Positions 47,628 through 55,071 of a stretch of DNA of 63,890 nucleotides are shown here, piece after piece; the first letter of the stretch is position 1; every line of letters starts with the position of its first letter. A program made the translations under genes and the position numbers. Under the pieces are notes generated by a model. It made no database searches and was not told the DNA's origin. It was given only the letters and a program-made list of their open reading frames with translations. The DNA is from Desertifilum tharense IPPAS B-1220 (GTDB lineage: Bacteria > Cyanobacteriota > Cyanobacteriia > Cyanobacteriales > Desertifilaceae). The stretch covers positions 1 to 63,890 of the forward strand of contig NZ_MJGC01000060.1 of assembly GCF_001746915.1 (NCBI RefSeq), read 5' to 3'.

Positions 47628-48854
47628 TCATAGGCTGACCTCCCAAGATTTCACTACACCGGGTAATCCAATTCGCTCAATATCAAGCTTGAGATAACGT
47701 TCTCTTAGAACCTTCTCGCTATTGCCTACCAACTGGCAGAGTTTTTGAATTGGAAAATCATTGTTGGCGTGGTAGCTAATCATTGTATGCCTTAGCTGAT
47801 AAGGCATACGGTAAGGGATTCCAGCCCGATTGAGCAATGTTCGCCATACTCCGTTAAACGCTTGTTGTGAGATGGGTTTACCCATCGCATTACGGAAAAC
47901 ATATCCTTGATTTTTAGGGATAGATTCTAGCAGATTGCGTAATTCCTCGTTAATGGGGAATAATCGGCTAGGTGCTGTCTTAGTTCCCTTCTTTTCAATG
48001 ATTTGTCCTGATGCATTAACCCGTCCTTCGCAAAATTTAATGTTATTTTTGGACAGATCGACGTTTTCCCATTTTAGGGCGATCGCCTCGCTAGGACGGC
48101 ATCCCGTAAGCCAACAGAAGTAGACATACTTGTAATATTGGTGATGCTTGCCCTTGAACCGAGAAAAGCAATCGGTTTTTAGGGCTTCAAGAATTTGATA
48201 GACTTCCTTAACCGAGAAAATCTCAATATTGCTTTCATCCTCATCATTTGGGGATTGACAGGTTTTAATTGAAATACTCTCCAGTAAATCTCTATATTCA
48301 ATTCCCCAGTGACGAGAGATTTGACCTTGCTTTGACGCCCAATCAATAGCTGCCACAATGAGCTTCAATCGATTTTTCGATGTTGCTGGAGAACGTTTGG
48401 GATCGTCAAATAGCCATCTAACAATTTCCTGTTTATTCTCAAGCTTTTGATAAGGACACTTCCCGACAAGACTTCCCACGGTTTTGATGTGGGTTAGCAC
48501 ATAGGTTTCTTCCCATGCACCTTTTGAGCGATGAAAGGTTACGTAATTATCCCAGAGGATGGCTAGATCGTCTTTTTCAACTATTTTTAAGACCCTAGGC
48601 GGAGTCGTTTCCCTGCGAGATTTAACAAGTTCTTTTAGGCTGTCAATCTCTATATCTTTCCCTTTAGTTCGACATTCTTCAATTGACTCGTCAACCTCTA
48701 ACGCAAGGTTTAGGGCAAAAAAGCGATCGCTACCCAATCCAATCGTCTTTCTTCCCCATTGGGCACTAAGGCGTAACTGGTACATATTGCCCGATGGAGT
48801 TTTCATCGTCATTACGGAGAGATGCTTAAACTCCGACTTACTAGCGGCGACCAT
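47628..48854 (-). CDS. Tyrosine recombinase / phage-type integrase
   Basis: A 408-residue site-specific recombinase. The C-terminal catalytic domain shows the first Arg in WLTGCRPSEAIAL, the H-x-x-R box in YQLRHTMISYH, and the nucleophilic Tyr in LRERYLKLD. The N-terminal half holds an arm-binding-like region and a SAM-like core-binding domain (YVTFHRSKGAWEETYVL). It points toward the 3' end of tRNA-Ser, the usual place for an integrase of a tRNA-targeted island. No excisionase or cargo genes follow, and no second copy of the tRNA 3' end was seen nearby. Probably a remnant island or a lone integrase. Confidence 0.9.
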   Translation of the reverse strand: MVAASKSEFKHLSVMTMKTPSGNMYQLRLSAQWGRKTIGLGSDRFFALNLALEVDESIEECRTKGKDIEIDSLKELVKSRRETTPPRVLKIVEKDDLAILWDNYVTFHRSKGAWEETYVLTHIKTVGSLVGKCPYQKLENKQEIVRWLFDDPKRSPATSKNRLKLIVAAIDWASKQGQISRHWGIEYRDLLESISIKTCQSPNDEDESNIEIFSVKEVYQILEALKTDCFSRFKGKHHQYYKYVYFCWLTGCRPSEAIALKWENVDLSKNNIKFCEGRVNASGQIIEKKGTKTAPSRLFPINEELRNLLESIPKNQGYVFRNAMGKPISQQAFNGVWRTLLNRAGIPYRMPYQLRHTMISYHANNDFPIQKLCQLVGNSEKVLRERYLKLDIERIGLPGVVKSWEVSL

Positions 48855-48933
48855 ATTTTATTCCTTTTCAACAACTGCCATCAACAGCTCTATCTCTTCA
48901 TCACATTGCGCGTTCACCAATCAACCCCTAGAT

Positions 48934-48965
48934 CAAAAAAAAGGTTGAGGTGACTTCCCCAACCT
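48934..48965 (-). terminator. Rho-independent terminator of the EamA gene
   Basis: On the minus strand AGGTTGGGG (48965-48957) pairs with CCTCAACCT (48950-48942) with one mismatch and a 6-nt loop, followed by a run of eight T (48942-48935). It lies 31 bp past the stop of the gene ending at 48996. Confidence 0.9.
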
Positions 48966-48995
48966 ATTTGCAGATTCAATACCTTTAGGATAAAG

Positions 48996-50765
48996 CTAGG
49001 TGGCTTTTTTCGGGGCAAACATTCGCTCTAAACTCATCCCTAGAACGCCCAAGGTGACTAAGCCTAAGCCAAGCCACTGCTGAGTTTTTAGGGTTTCGCC
49101 AATAATCAACAAGCCAAATAAGGCCGTTAAAGCGGGTCCGCTAGTGCCGATAATGGAGGCAAGGGCGGCACCTGCAAAGCGAATGGCAAAGTTATTCAAC
49201 AAGTAACTGACTAAAGTGAAGACGCCGAGAATGGCACCCCCGATGAGCAATCCTGTACGCACGGTCGGATCGACAACAACGCTCATATTGGGGGGCAGGG
49301 GTAGCATTAAACTTAAGCCACAGAAGACGAAGATTGAGGCAAAAGCAATCAGGGTAAAGGGGATGGGGTGTAGTTTTTTCGTGCCCATTTGCGTCAGCAG
49401 AACGTATCCAGCAAATGTCACCCCGGCGGCGATCGCGGCTGAAACCCCAACCCCAAAGTTCCCTTGTACGCCACCGGCGGGTAGCGCCAGAATCCCGCCA
49501 CTACCAATCACGAGCATGGCAATAACGCGAGTTAGGGTAGGGCGATCGCCAAACAGTCCCCAGGAAGCCAACACCGTCACGATCGGGTAGATAAAGAAGA
49601 TCGTGATTGCAATTCCGGTCGGAATATTCCCAATCGCAATATAAATAAAGACTTGCGAGAGGAATAAAAAGAAACCGCTTCCCACCACCTTCGCCATCAA
49701 AGCCCGATCTTGAGACTGGATAAACCGCCGGACATCTTGCCAAACGGGGGGATAGAGCAGCGTTGCCAAAATCGGCATCAACGCCATCACCACTACCATT
49801 CGCAAAAACAAGATCAGCAGCGAGTTACCAAAACCGGGGGAAATTAACCCCTGTAACTGAAACATTCCTAGAATGGTTCGCGGTTCTGGCGATGTTCTCA
49901 ATAAAATCTTCAGAGAAACGTTAAACAGGGACAACACAACCGCCGACAGGAAGGCAAGCACTAAGCCAATCTGAATTTGCGAAGTGGGTTTAGGCGCAGA
50001 TGGAGGTTGAGGCGAGGAGGCTACCGGAGAAGGCTTGACGGGTAGCGCGGGCGAAGAACGGGAGGCGGGAAGCTGATTGGGGCGTTGGGTGGGGGGGAGA
50101 ACTCGGCTTGAAGGCGATTCCGAGCGGGGTTCTTCCAGTTCAACCGTTTGAGAAACCAAACTTTCTTTGCGAATTTGCTCGCGCAAGCGATTCACCAAAG
50201 CTTCTAAAATCGCTTCGCCTTGCTGTTCCAAGTTATACATGCGGCTCAGTTGCTGCGAGAGCGAGCTTTGATAACTCCCTAAATCCTGTTGCAGCGTCTG
50301 AAACGTGAGGCTCAAGGTGGACTCTAGAGAAGCCAAAAGGCGGTGAGCGTTTTGATGCTGTTCTTGAGCCGCATTCAAGGCGTTAAGGGAGCGATCGTTC
50401 GCCGCGATCGCATCTTGATGAGCTTGAGCTGCCAGTTCTTCAAGTCGTTGATTGAGGAATTCGCGTAGCTGTAAAGCCAGCGCTTGGGCTAACTCTTGGG
50501 TTGCCAGTTGTTGATGATGATTGGATGACAGGAAAATAGAGTCTAGTTGCTGAGACTTTAGGTGCTGCGCTCGCGCTTGCAGCTCCTCAATTTCCTCCTC
50601 TAGACGAGATTTCTCAGTCTGTAGCCGTTTGAGGTCCTGATTCATCTGAACCATCAAATTTTGCTGTAGACTTTCGAGTTCCTGCGTTAACCTGCTTAAC
50701 AGGTCTTGGGCAGTTTTCGCGTCCTCCACCCCAGGATTTTCTGGTAAGTTGTCCACTTGTCCCAT
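48996..50765 (-). CDS. Coiled-coil / EamA (DMT) transporter fusion protein
   Basis: A 589-residue protein from ATG 50765; an in-frame TTG five codons earlier is possible. Residues about 15-205 form a long Gln/Glu/Leu-rich coiled coil. Residues about 210-270 are a Pro/Ser-rich linker (SSPALPVKPSPVASSPQPPS). The C-terminal half has ten hydrophobic helices with the EamA/drug-metabolite-transporter pattern, including AIGNIPTGIAITIFFIYPIV and SIIGTSGPALTALFGLLIIGE. The transporter half would move a small metabolite; the substrate is unknown. A long cytoplasmic coiled coil fused to a DMT exporter is unusual and suggests tethering or oligomerisation. Confidence 0.82.
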   Translation of the reverse strand: MGQVDNLPENPGVEDAKTAQDLLSRLTQELESLQQNLMVQMNQDLKRLQTEKSRLEEEIEELQARAQHLKSQQLDSIFLSSNHHQQLATQELAQALALQLREFLNQRLEELAAQAHQDAIAANDRSLNALNAAQEQHQNAHRLLASLESTLSLTFQTLQQDLGSYQSSLSQQLSRMYNLEQQGEAILEALVNRLREQIRKESLVSQTVELEEPRSESPSSRVLPPTQRPNQLPASRSSPALPVKPSPVASSPQPPSAPKPTSQIQIGLVLAFLSAVVLSLFNVSLKILLRTSPEPRTILGMFQLQGLISPGFGNSLLILFLRMVVVMALMPILATLLYPPVWQDVRRFIQSQDRALMAKVVGSGFFLFLSQVFIYIAIGNIPTGIAITIFFIYPIVTVLASWGLFGDRPTLTRVIAMLVIGSGGILALPAGGVQGNFGVGVSAAIAAGVTFAGYVLLTQMGTKKLHPIPFTLIAFASIFVFCGLSLMLPLPPNMSVVVDPTVRTGLLIGGAILGVFTLVSYLLNNFAIRFAGAALASIIGTSGPALTALFGLLIIGETLKTQQWLGLGLVTLGVLGMSLERMFAPKKAT

Positions 50766-51231
50766 TCGCGTTCGCGCCAAAGACTACGGGTAGATATCCA
50801 TCCCTTATCTAGGGAGGAGTCGATCTTTTAATCGGCAAGGAGATCGACCTAACCTTGCGAGGTATTCCTAGTATTGTACAAATTCACTCTGGAGAGAGAA
50901 GCGAAAGTTGCAAGTCGTTAACTCGCTTCATCGTTGAGAGTGAGTGGAATCGCGATCGCTTTGATTGGACAACAACAGCAGATGTGACCTGTACGCTAGG
51001 AATCCTCAAACCGCCGGGTCAACCGTCAGGAAACACAAAGGGAATCATTCAACGATCGCGCCGAGATTTTCCAAAAGGATCGATCGGGCAACCGATTGCT
51101 ACGAGAATATCGTAATCGAATTAATCGTCAAGAGGAGTTATGCCATACAGCCGGTGAGAAATCTTAATGGAAAATTTAGCTAAAATCGCTCCTGCCTATC
51201 AGTTAATCATCGGAAATTTGCACAACTAACT
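50766..51231. other. Intergenic gap upstream of the EamA fusion
   Basis: A gap between two minus-strand genes. A perfect 8-bp inverted repeat GTCGATCT/AGATCGAC (50819-50826 / 50841-50848) lies in the probable 5' leader of the EamA gene. Two short plus-strand frames (50855-51115, 50965-51183) have no family resemblance. No confident promoter was found. Confidence 0.45.
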
Positions 51232-52476
51232 TTAGAGGAACAATTGCGCGATCGCAAAAATTGCCGCCCCCAAACCCGCCGCGATCGGAATCGTCACGAT
51301 CCAAGCTAAACCAATTCCTTTCAGGGTTTGCAAGCTTAAGGGCGTTCGATCTAGGTGTTGCTGTACTAAACCAATTCCCACCACTGCACCCACCAAAGCG
51401 TGAGAGGTGGAAACGGGCAAACCCACGCGCGAAGCGAGTAAAATCGTTGTTGCTGTGGCGAGTTCCGCACAAAAGCCACCGCTCGGTTGCAAGGGGGTAA
51501 TATTTTCTCCAATGGTGGCAATCACATTTTTTCCCCACAACGCTAAACCGATGACAATCCCCACTCCGCCGATGAGCAAAATCCACAAGGGAACCTCAAA
51601 ACCGCTACCCGGAACGCTTCCCGTACTTTGAATATAGGTAATTGCGGCTAATGGCGCGATCGCATTCCCCACATCATTAGAACCATGTGCAAAGGCGACA
51701 AAGCAAGCACTCAGAACCTGAAACCGGGCCATTTGTCGATTGACAAGCGTTTGCTGATGGGCGATGGACTCCTCTGGGGTTGCGGGTAGAGATCGCCAGC
51801 CAAGGGTTGTGAGAGTCAGAGTGGCGATCGCCACCGTTGCGAGCTGAAAATCATGGATCGGCAATCCGGCGAGGGAAGATTGGGGAAAAATAGAGGGTAG
51901 AACGATCGCCCCAAACAAACCAAATAAAATTACACTCAGCCAGGGTATCCATTCTGCCAGTTGTTGTAAGGGGCGATCGCTATCGAGAATTGAAGCGCGA
52001 ACCACCCGATAAAATAGAGCCGCCAAGCCACCACTCGCCACCGGAGTGAGAATCCAAGTGAGGGAAATGAGTCGTAGAGAAGACCAGTCTACCGCCTGCG
52101 AGCCAACGGCGACCAAACTAAATCCCGCGATCGCGCCTACCACCGCCTGAGAAGACGCCACCGGAAAACCAAAGGAGGTGGCAATCTGCAACCAAATCCC
52201 GCAACTGAGTAAAACCGCAATCATCCCAACGAGCAACACCTGGGGCTGTGCGGCAAACAGATGGGGTTCTGTTATCTCGGTGGCTAGCGTTTTAGAGACT
52301 TCTTTGCCGAATAAGACTGCGCCGGTAAACTCTAGAACACCTGCGATCGCGATCGCCTGCCGTAGAGTAATTGCTTTAGATCCCACTGAGGTTCCCATTG
52401 AATTGGCAACATCATTCGCCCCTAAATTCAAAGCGACATAAACAGCCAGACCCATCGGCAGTAACAGATCAAACAT
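51232..52476 (-). CDS. PiT-family inorganic phosphate transporter
   Basis: A 414-residue membrane protein with two copies of the PiT signature: GANDVANSMGTSVGS near residue 19 and AFAHGSNDVGNAIAPLAAI in the second half. PiT carriers move phosphate (with metal ions) using H+ or Na+. About ten to eleven membrane helices are visible, and the length is normal. No phoU-like gene is adjacent, although this family is often paired with one. The gene lies 94 bp downstream of the VanZ-like gene, on the same strand. Confidence 0.92.
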   Translation of the reverse strand: MFDLLLPMGLAVYVALNLGANDVANSMGTSVGSKAITLRQAIAIAGVLEFTGAVLFGKEVSKTLATEITEPHLFAAQPQVLLVGMIAVLLSCGIWLQIATSFGFPVASSQAVVGAIAGFSLVAVGSQAVDWSSLRLISLTWILTPVASGGLAALFYRVVRASILDSDRPLQQLAEWIPWLSVILFGLFGAIVLPSIFPQSSLAGLPIHDFQLATVAIATLTLTTLGWRSLPATPEESIAHQQTLVNRQMARFQVLSACFVAFAHGSNDVGNAIAPLAAITYIQSTGSVPGSGFEVPLWILLIGGVGIVIGLALWGKNVIATIGENITPLQPSGGFCAELATATTILLASRVGLPVSTSHALVGAVVGIGLVQQHLDRTPLSLQTLKGIGLAWIVTIPIAAGLGAAIFAIAQLFL

Positions 52477-52570
52477 AATTCAACACGTTGCCAGATTGAC
52501 CTCCTCAATTGTGAGCCGATCCCTTGGGGGAGAACATCCTGATTGAGAAAGAGAATCGCCCCACGCCCCC

Positions 52571-52993
52571 CTACTTGTGTTGAGAACGCCGCTTTTTCAG
52601 TATTTGTTGCGCGGTTTCTGCTACGGCGTAAAAGAGCCAAATCCCGATCCAGTTTGACCATAAATCAACTAAATCAAAACTGCGAGTCGTCGATAGCAGT
52701 TGCAGAAACTCATCAAGGGTTGAAAACACCGTTGCTAAACTCGGACCTAAAGGCAGCATGACGCGCAAAACTGAGATCGAACGCCGACCTAGCGCTTGAT
52801 GGCCGAGAAAGCCTGCCAACCCTAATAAAATAAAATGCCCTAGCTTATCTTGCTGCGTTAAATTTTCAGGCAATGCTTGTAAATAAGCACCCACAGAGAT
52901 CAGTACAAGGAGTAAAAAATAGAGCCAGAAGCCAATAATCCAGCCCCGATTCTGAGTTGCGTCTTGAGCTTTCATGCAAGTTATTTGACCCAT
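52571..52993 (-). CDS. VanZ-like membrane protein
   Basis: A 140-residue protein with four hydrophobic helices and the VanZ-like pattern (QDKLGHFILLGLAGFLGH; STLDEFLQLLSTTRSFDLVDLWSN; NWIGI). The Asp/Lys/His and D-E-x-x-Q positions are the conserved polar residues of the family. VanZ confers low-level teicoplanin resistance in enterococci; cyanobacterial homologues have no known substrate. Two in-frame ATGs (52993 and 52975) are possible. Confidence 0.75.
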   Translation of the reverse strand: MGQITCMKAQDATQNRGWIIGFWLYFLLLVLISVGAYLQALPENLTQQDKLGHFILLGLAGFLGHQALGRRSISVLRVMLPLGPSLATVFSTLDEFLQLLSTTRSFDLVDLWSNWIGIWLFYAVAETAQQILKKRRSQHK

Positions 52994-53173
52994 TAAAAGA
53001 ATCTTTCAGTAAAATCACTTGCAATGTTTCTGTTTTCGCATGTTCTCCCAAATTGAGCGAAATTCGCTGCAAGCGCTTGCAATTGCCCTGAAATTCTCCA
53101 AATCTCCAACTGAAGTCAACCAACTGCTGATAAGATACACGGATGTTAAAGCTAGAGAATACCTTAATTTGCT

Positions 53174-53971
53174 ATGGCGAATGATGGTCGTGCTAGAATC
53201 CGCATCACCGTAGATACCGTCCTGAAGCGATCGCCAAGACAATCTTCAGAGCTATCTCCCTCAGAACTTTATGCGGTCAGAGCGAACTCCGAATACCGAA
53301 TTGCTGCTTGGTTAGAAGAACAAGGACATTGGAAATTTACCCTCTATTTCGCTGTCCTGGGAGGATTTAACACCTGGTATGTCTTTAAAGGTCACTCCCA
53401 ACTGATTTTTGCCAATCCTGAAGCACCTATCCGACCTCCTACCCCAGCACCTACCCCAACGCCTGCCCCAGCACCTGCCCCAACGCCCGCCCCAGCACCT
53501 GCCCCAGCACCTGCCCCAACCCCAGCCCCCGCCCCAGTTCCGACCGGCCCGACGATCCGCGTACCGGGCATCAGTAACCCCGTAGGTCTGTATCAACCGA
53601 TTTTTGTGGGTTCTAACTTTACCTGGGCAGAAGCCACGCATGGCGGAACGCGAATTCCCCCAAACACCTCAATTACCTACGGGATGGTCAGAATTGCCAG
53701 AGCGGCACAGGAAGCTCGCAACCGCATTGGTAGACCGTTTATCATTACCAGTTGGTACCGCCCACCCGCCATCAACGCTGCGGTAGGGGGTGCCATTTAC
53801 TCTCGCCACCTCGAAGGGGATGGAATTGACTTTTATGTCAATGGCTTATCCGGCTTGCAACTTTACAACCTGCTAGACCCTTGGTGGCAAGGCGGACTTG
53901 GCCGATATGCCTCATTCCCTGATATTGTGCATCTTGATGCCAGAGGGTTTGTCTCGCGCTGGCGATACTAA
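53174..53971 (+). CDS. SH3-like / M15-type peptidase protein
   Basis: A 265-residue protein. Residues about 8-80 form an SH3-like domain of the kind found before cyanobacterial peptidases (ITVDTVLKRSPRQSSEL; TWYVFKGHSQL). Residues 85-124 are a Pro-Ala-Thr linker with PAPAPT units. Residues 128-265 are a peptidase M15 (M15_3-type) domain. Zinc ligands H212 and D219 (SRHLEGDGIDFYV) and H253 (DIVHLDARG), and the SWYRPP motif, are present. It likely cleaves peptidoglycan cross-links or stems. No signal peptide is visible, so the export route is unclear. Its stop is 2 bp from the convergent gene. Confidence 0.85.
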   Translation: MANDGRARIRITVDTVLKRSPRQSSELSPSELYAVRANSEYRIAAWLEEQGHWKFTLYFAVLGGFNTWYVFKGHSQLIFANPEAPIRPPTPAPTPTPAPAPAPTPAPAPAPAPAPTPAPAPVPTGPTIRVPGISNPVGLYQPIFVGSNFTWAEATHGGTRIPPNTSITYGMVRIARAAQEARNRIGRPFIITSWYRPPAINAAVGGAIYSRHLEGDGIDFYVNGLSGLQLYNLLDPWWQGGLGRYASFPDIVHLDARGFVSRWRY

Positions 53972-53973
53972 GT

Positions 53974-54234
53974 TTAAGCGGGACGGTTAACTTCGGCTAA
54001 CAGCCATTCATCAACAGGTTGACCGTCTTTTCGCTTCAGTTCAATCTCAATTTGGATAACCTCCTGAGAACCTGGAGGTGCAGGCTTTTGATGAAAAATA
54101 ATTTCGTAGTCTGCGGGGTTCTGGTTTCGCTCTCTCAACCAGTCTTGAACGCGAGTTAAAGCAAAGAACGATTGACCCTCAGCAAACATCCGAGCAATCT
54201 GCATTTGGATACTATAGGGTTGAAATCGTGGCAT
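53974..54234 (-). CDS. Conserved hypothetical protein
   Basis: An 86-residue soluble protein with an N-terminal helix (IQMQIARMFAEG) and strands with alternating charges (IIFHQKPAPPGSQEVIQIEIEL). It has a cyanobacterial look, but the family is not recognised. It stands between the M15-type gene (convergent, 2 bp) and the universal stress protein gene on the same strand (96 bp). Confidence 0.6.
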   Translation of the reverse strand: MPRFQPYSIQMQIARMFAEGQSFFALTRVQDWLRERNQNPADYEIIFHQKPAPPGSQEVIQIEIELKRKDGQPVDEWLLAEVNRPA

Positions 54235-54330
54235 GGGAATTCATCGCTCCAAGTTTTCTTTTAGCTTACGATGTTTAACTCAAAAGCGATGGGGTTGGCT
54301 CGAATAGCCCAATGAACTTTAACTGAAACT

Positions 54331-54762
54331 TCAGGCTTGACGCAAGACCAAAACCGGACAATGAGCGTAGCGAATCACTTTTTCTGTTACCGATCCCAGC
54401 AGAAATCGACTTAAGCCCGTGTAACCATGAGATGAGATCGCAATTAGGGTAATGTTGTGGGCTTTGGCATAGTCAATAATTTCAGAACTCGGACTGCCAA
54501 TCGCGCTACTAAAATGAATTCCTGGGTATTGGGAATCGGGGTAGCGTTGGCGAAAAGCTTCCTCAACGTGTTGCTTGCGGGTTTGATCGTTAACTTGATT
54601 CCACATGATCCCCGGATCTCCAGGATTCAGGTGAGGTAAGACGTGTAAAACATGTAGCCGAGCTGGATCTTTGACAAATTCAAGAGCTTGTTCGAGAACA
54701 TTAAACGAGGCTTCGGAGAAGTCGATGGGGACGAGAACGCGCTCTATGTTAAGTAAGCTCAT
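54331..54762 (-). CDS. Universal stress protein (UspA family)
   Basis: A 143-residue single-domain Usp. It has the N-terminal RVLVPIDFSEAS strand-loop, the SSHGYTGLSRFLLGS segment (nucleotide-binding loop G-x9-GS, with the first Gly of the usual G-x2-G replaced by Ser) and the C-terminal CPVLVLR strand. It probably binds ATP, and is a small stress-related dimer. Divergent from the AGCS symporter gene across a 309-bp gap that holds a 16-bp palindrome. Confidence 0.93.
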   Translation of the reverse strand: MSLLNIERVLVPIDFSEASFNVLEQALEFVKDPARLHVLHVLPHLNPGDPGIMWNQVNDQTRKQHVEEAFRQRYPDSQYPGIHFSSAIGSPSSEIIDYAKAHNITLIAISSHGYTGLSRFLLGSVTEKVIRYAHCPVLVLRQA

Positions 54763-54878
54763 AGTTATTTGAATTTTCCTTACTTACAGGTGGGTTGCCT
54801 CTTAATAATGTTAAAGTTGCGATCGCTTTTCGCGAGCGTTCTGCTTGTGAATAATTTTTAAGAACTGTCGTAAGTCTA

Positions 54879-54894
54879 TCTGTCTTAAGACAGA
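54879..54894. promoter_or_regulatory. Perfect 16-bp palindrome, candidate operator
   Basis: TCTGTCTTAAGACAGA is its own reverse complement over 16 bases. A related half-site (CTGTCGTAAG) lies 15 bp to the left in direct orientation. The position between divergent genes fits a repressor or activator site. Confidence 0.6.
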
Positions 54895-54992
54895 ATTCGC
54901 TCTCTCTGTAGAGGTAAATTTCGATAAACTCAATGTGAGAACTTGGCCCTGGGGGTTGAATTCTCGCGATCGCCTAGCGGTGGTACCGATCC

Positions 54993-55015
54993 AAAATGTT
55001 CTATTAAAACATTTT
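54993..55015. repeat. AAAATGTT/AACATTTT inverted repeat
   Basis: A perfect 8-bp inverted repeat with a 7-nt loop (CTATTAA), 57 nt upstream of the AGCS start. It may be a leader hairpin or a second operator. Confidence 0.5.
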
Positions 55016-55071
55016 GCCCGGTGCGAGCTAGGTACTTTCTTAACAAGTCTTGAGGATTGCAAAGGAGCGCT

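Larger units (their letters stand above)
54763..55071. other. Divergent control region between usp and AGCS genes
   Basis: This 309-bp gap contains three noteworthy sites: a half-site CTGTCGTAAG (54865-54874), a perfect 16-bp palindrome (54879-54894), and an AAAATGTT/AACATTTT hairpin (54993-55015) 57 nt before the AGCS start. A short minus-strand frame here is not protein-like. Confidence 0.6.

Noticed and set aside
48855..48995. Search for the second attachment site of the integrase
   Set aside because: No copy of the tRNA-Ser 3' end was seen between the integrase and the EamA gene, so no att pair is annotated.
50855..51183. Two overlapping plus-strand frames of 86 and 72 residues
   Set aside because: Neither resembles a known protein, they overlap in different frames, and no ribosome binding site is present.
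52428..52661. 77-residue minus-strand frame overlapping the PiT and VanZ-like genes
   Set aside because: It is a shadow of both real genes in another frame.
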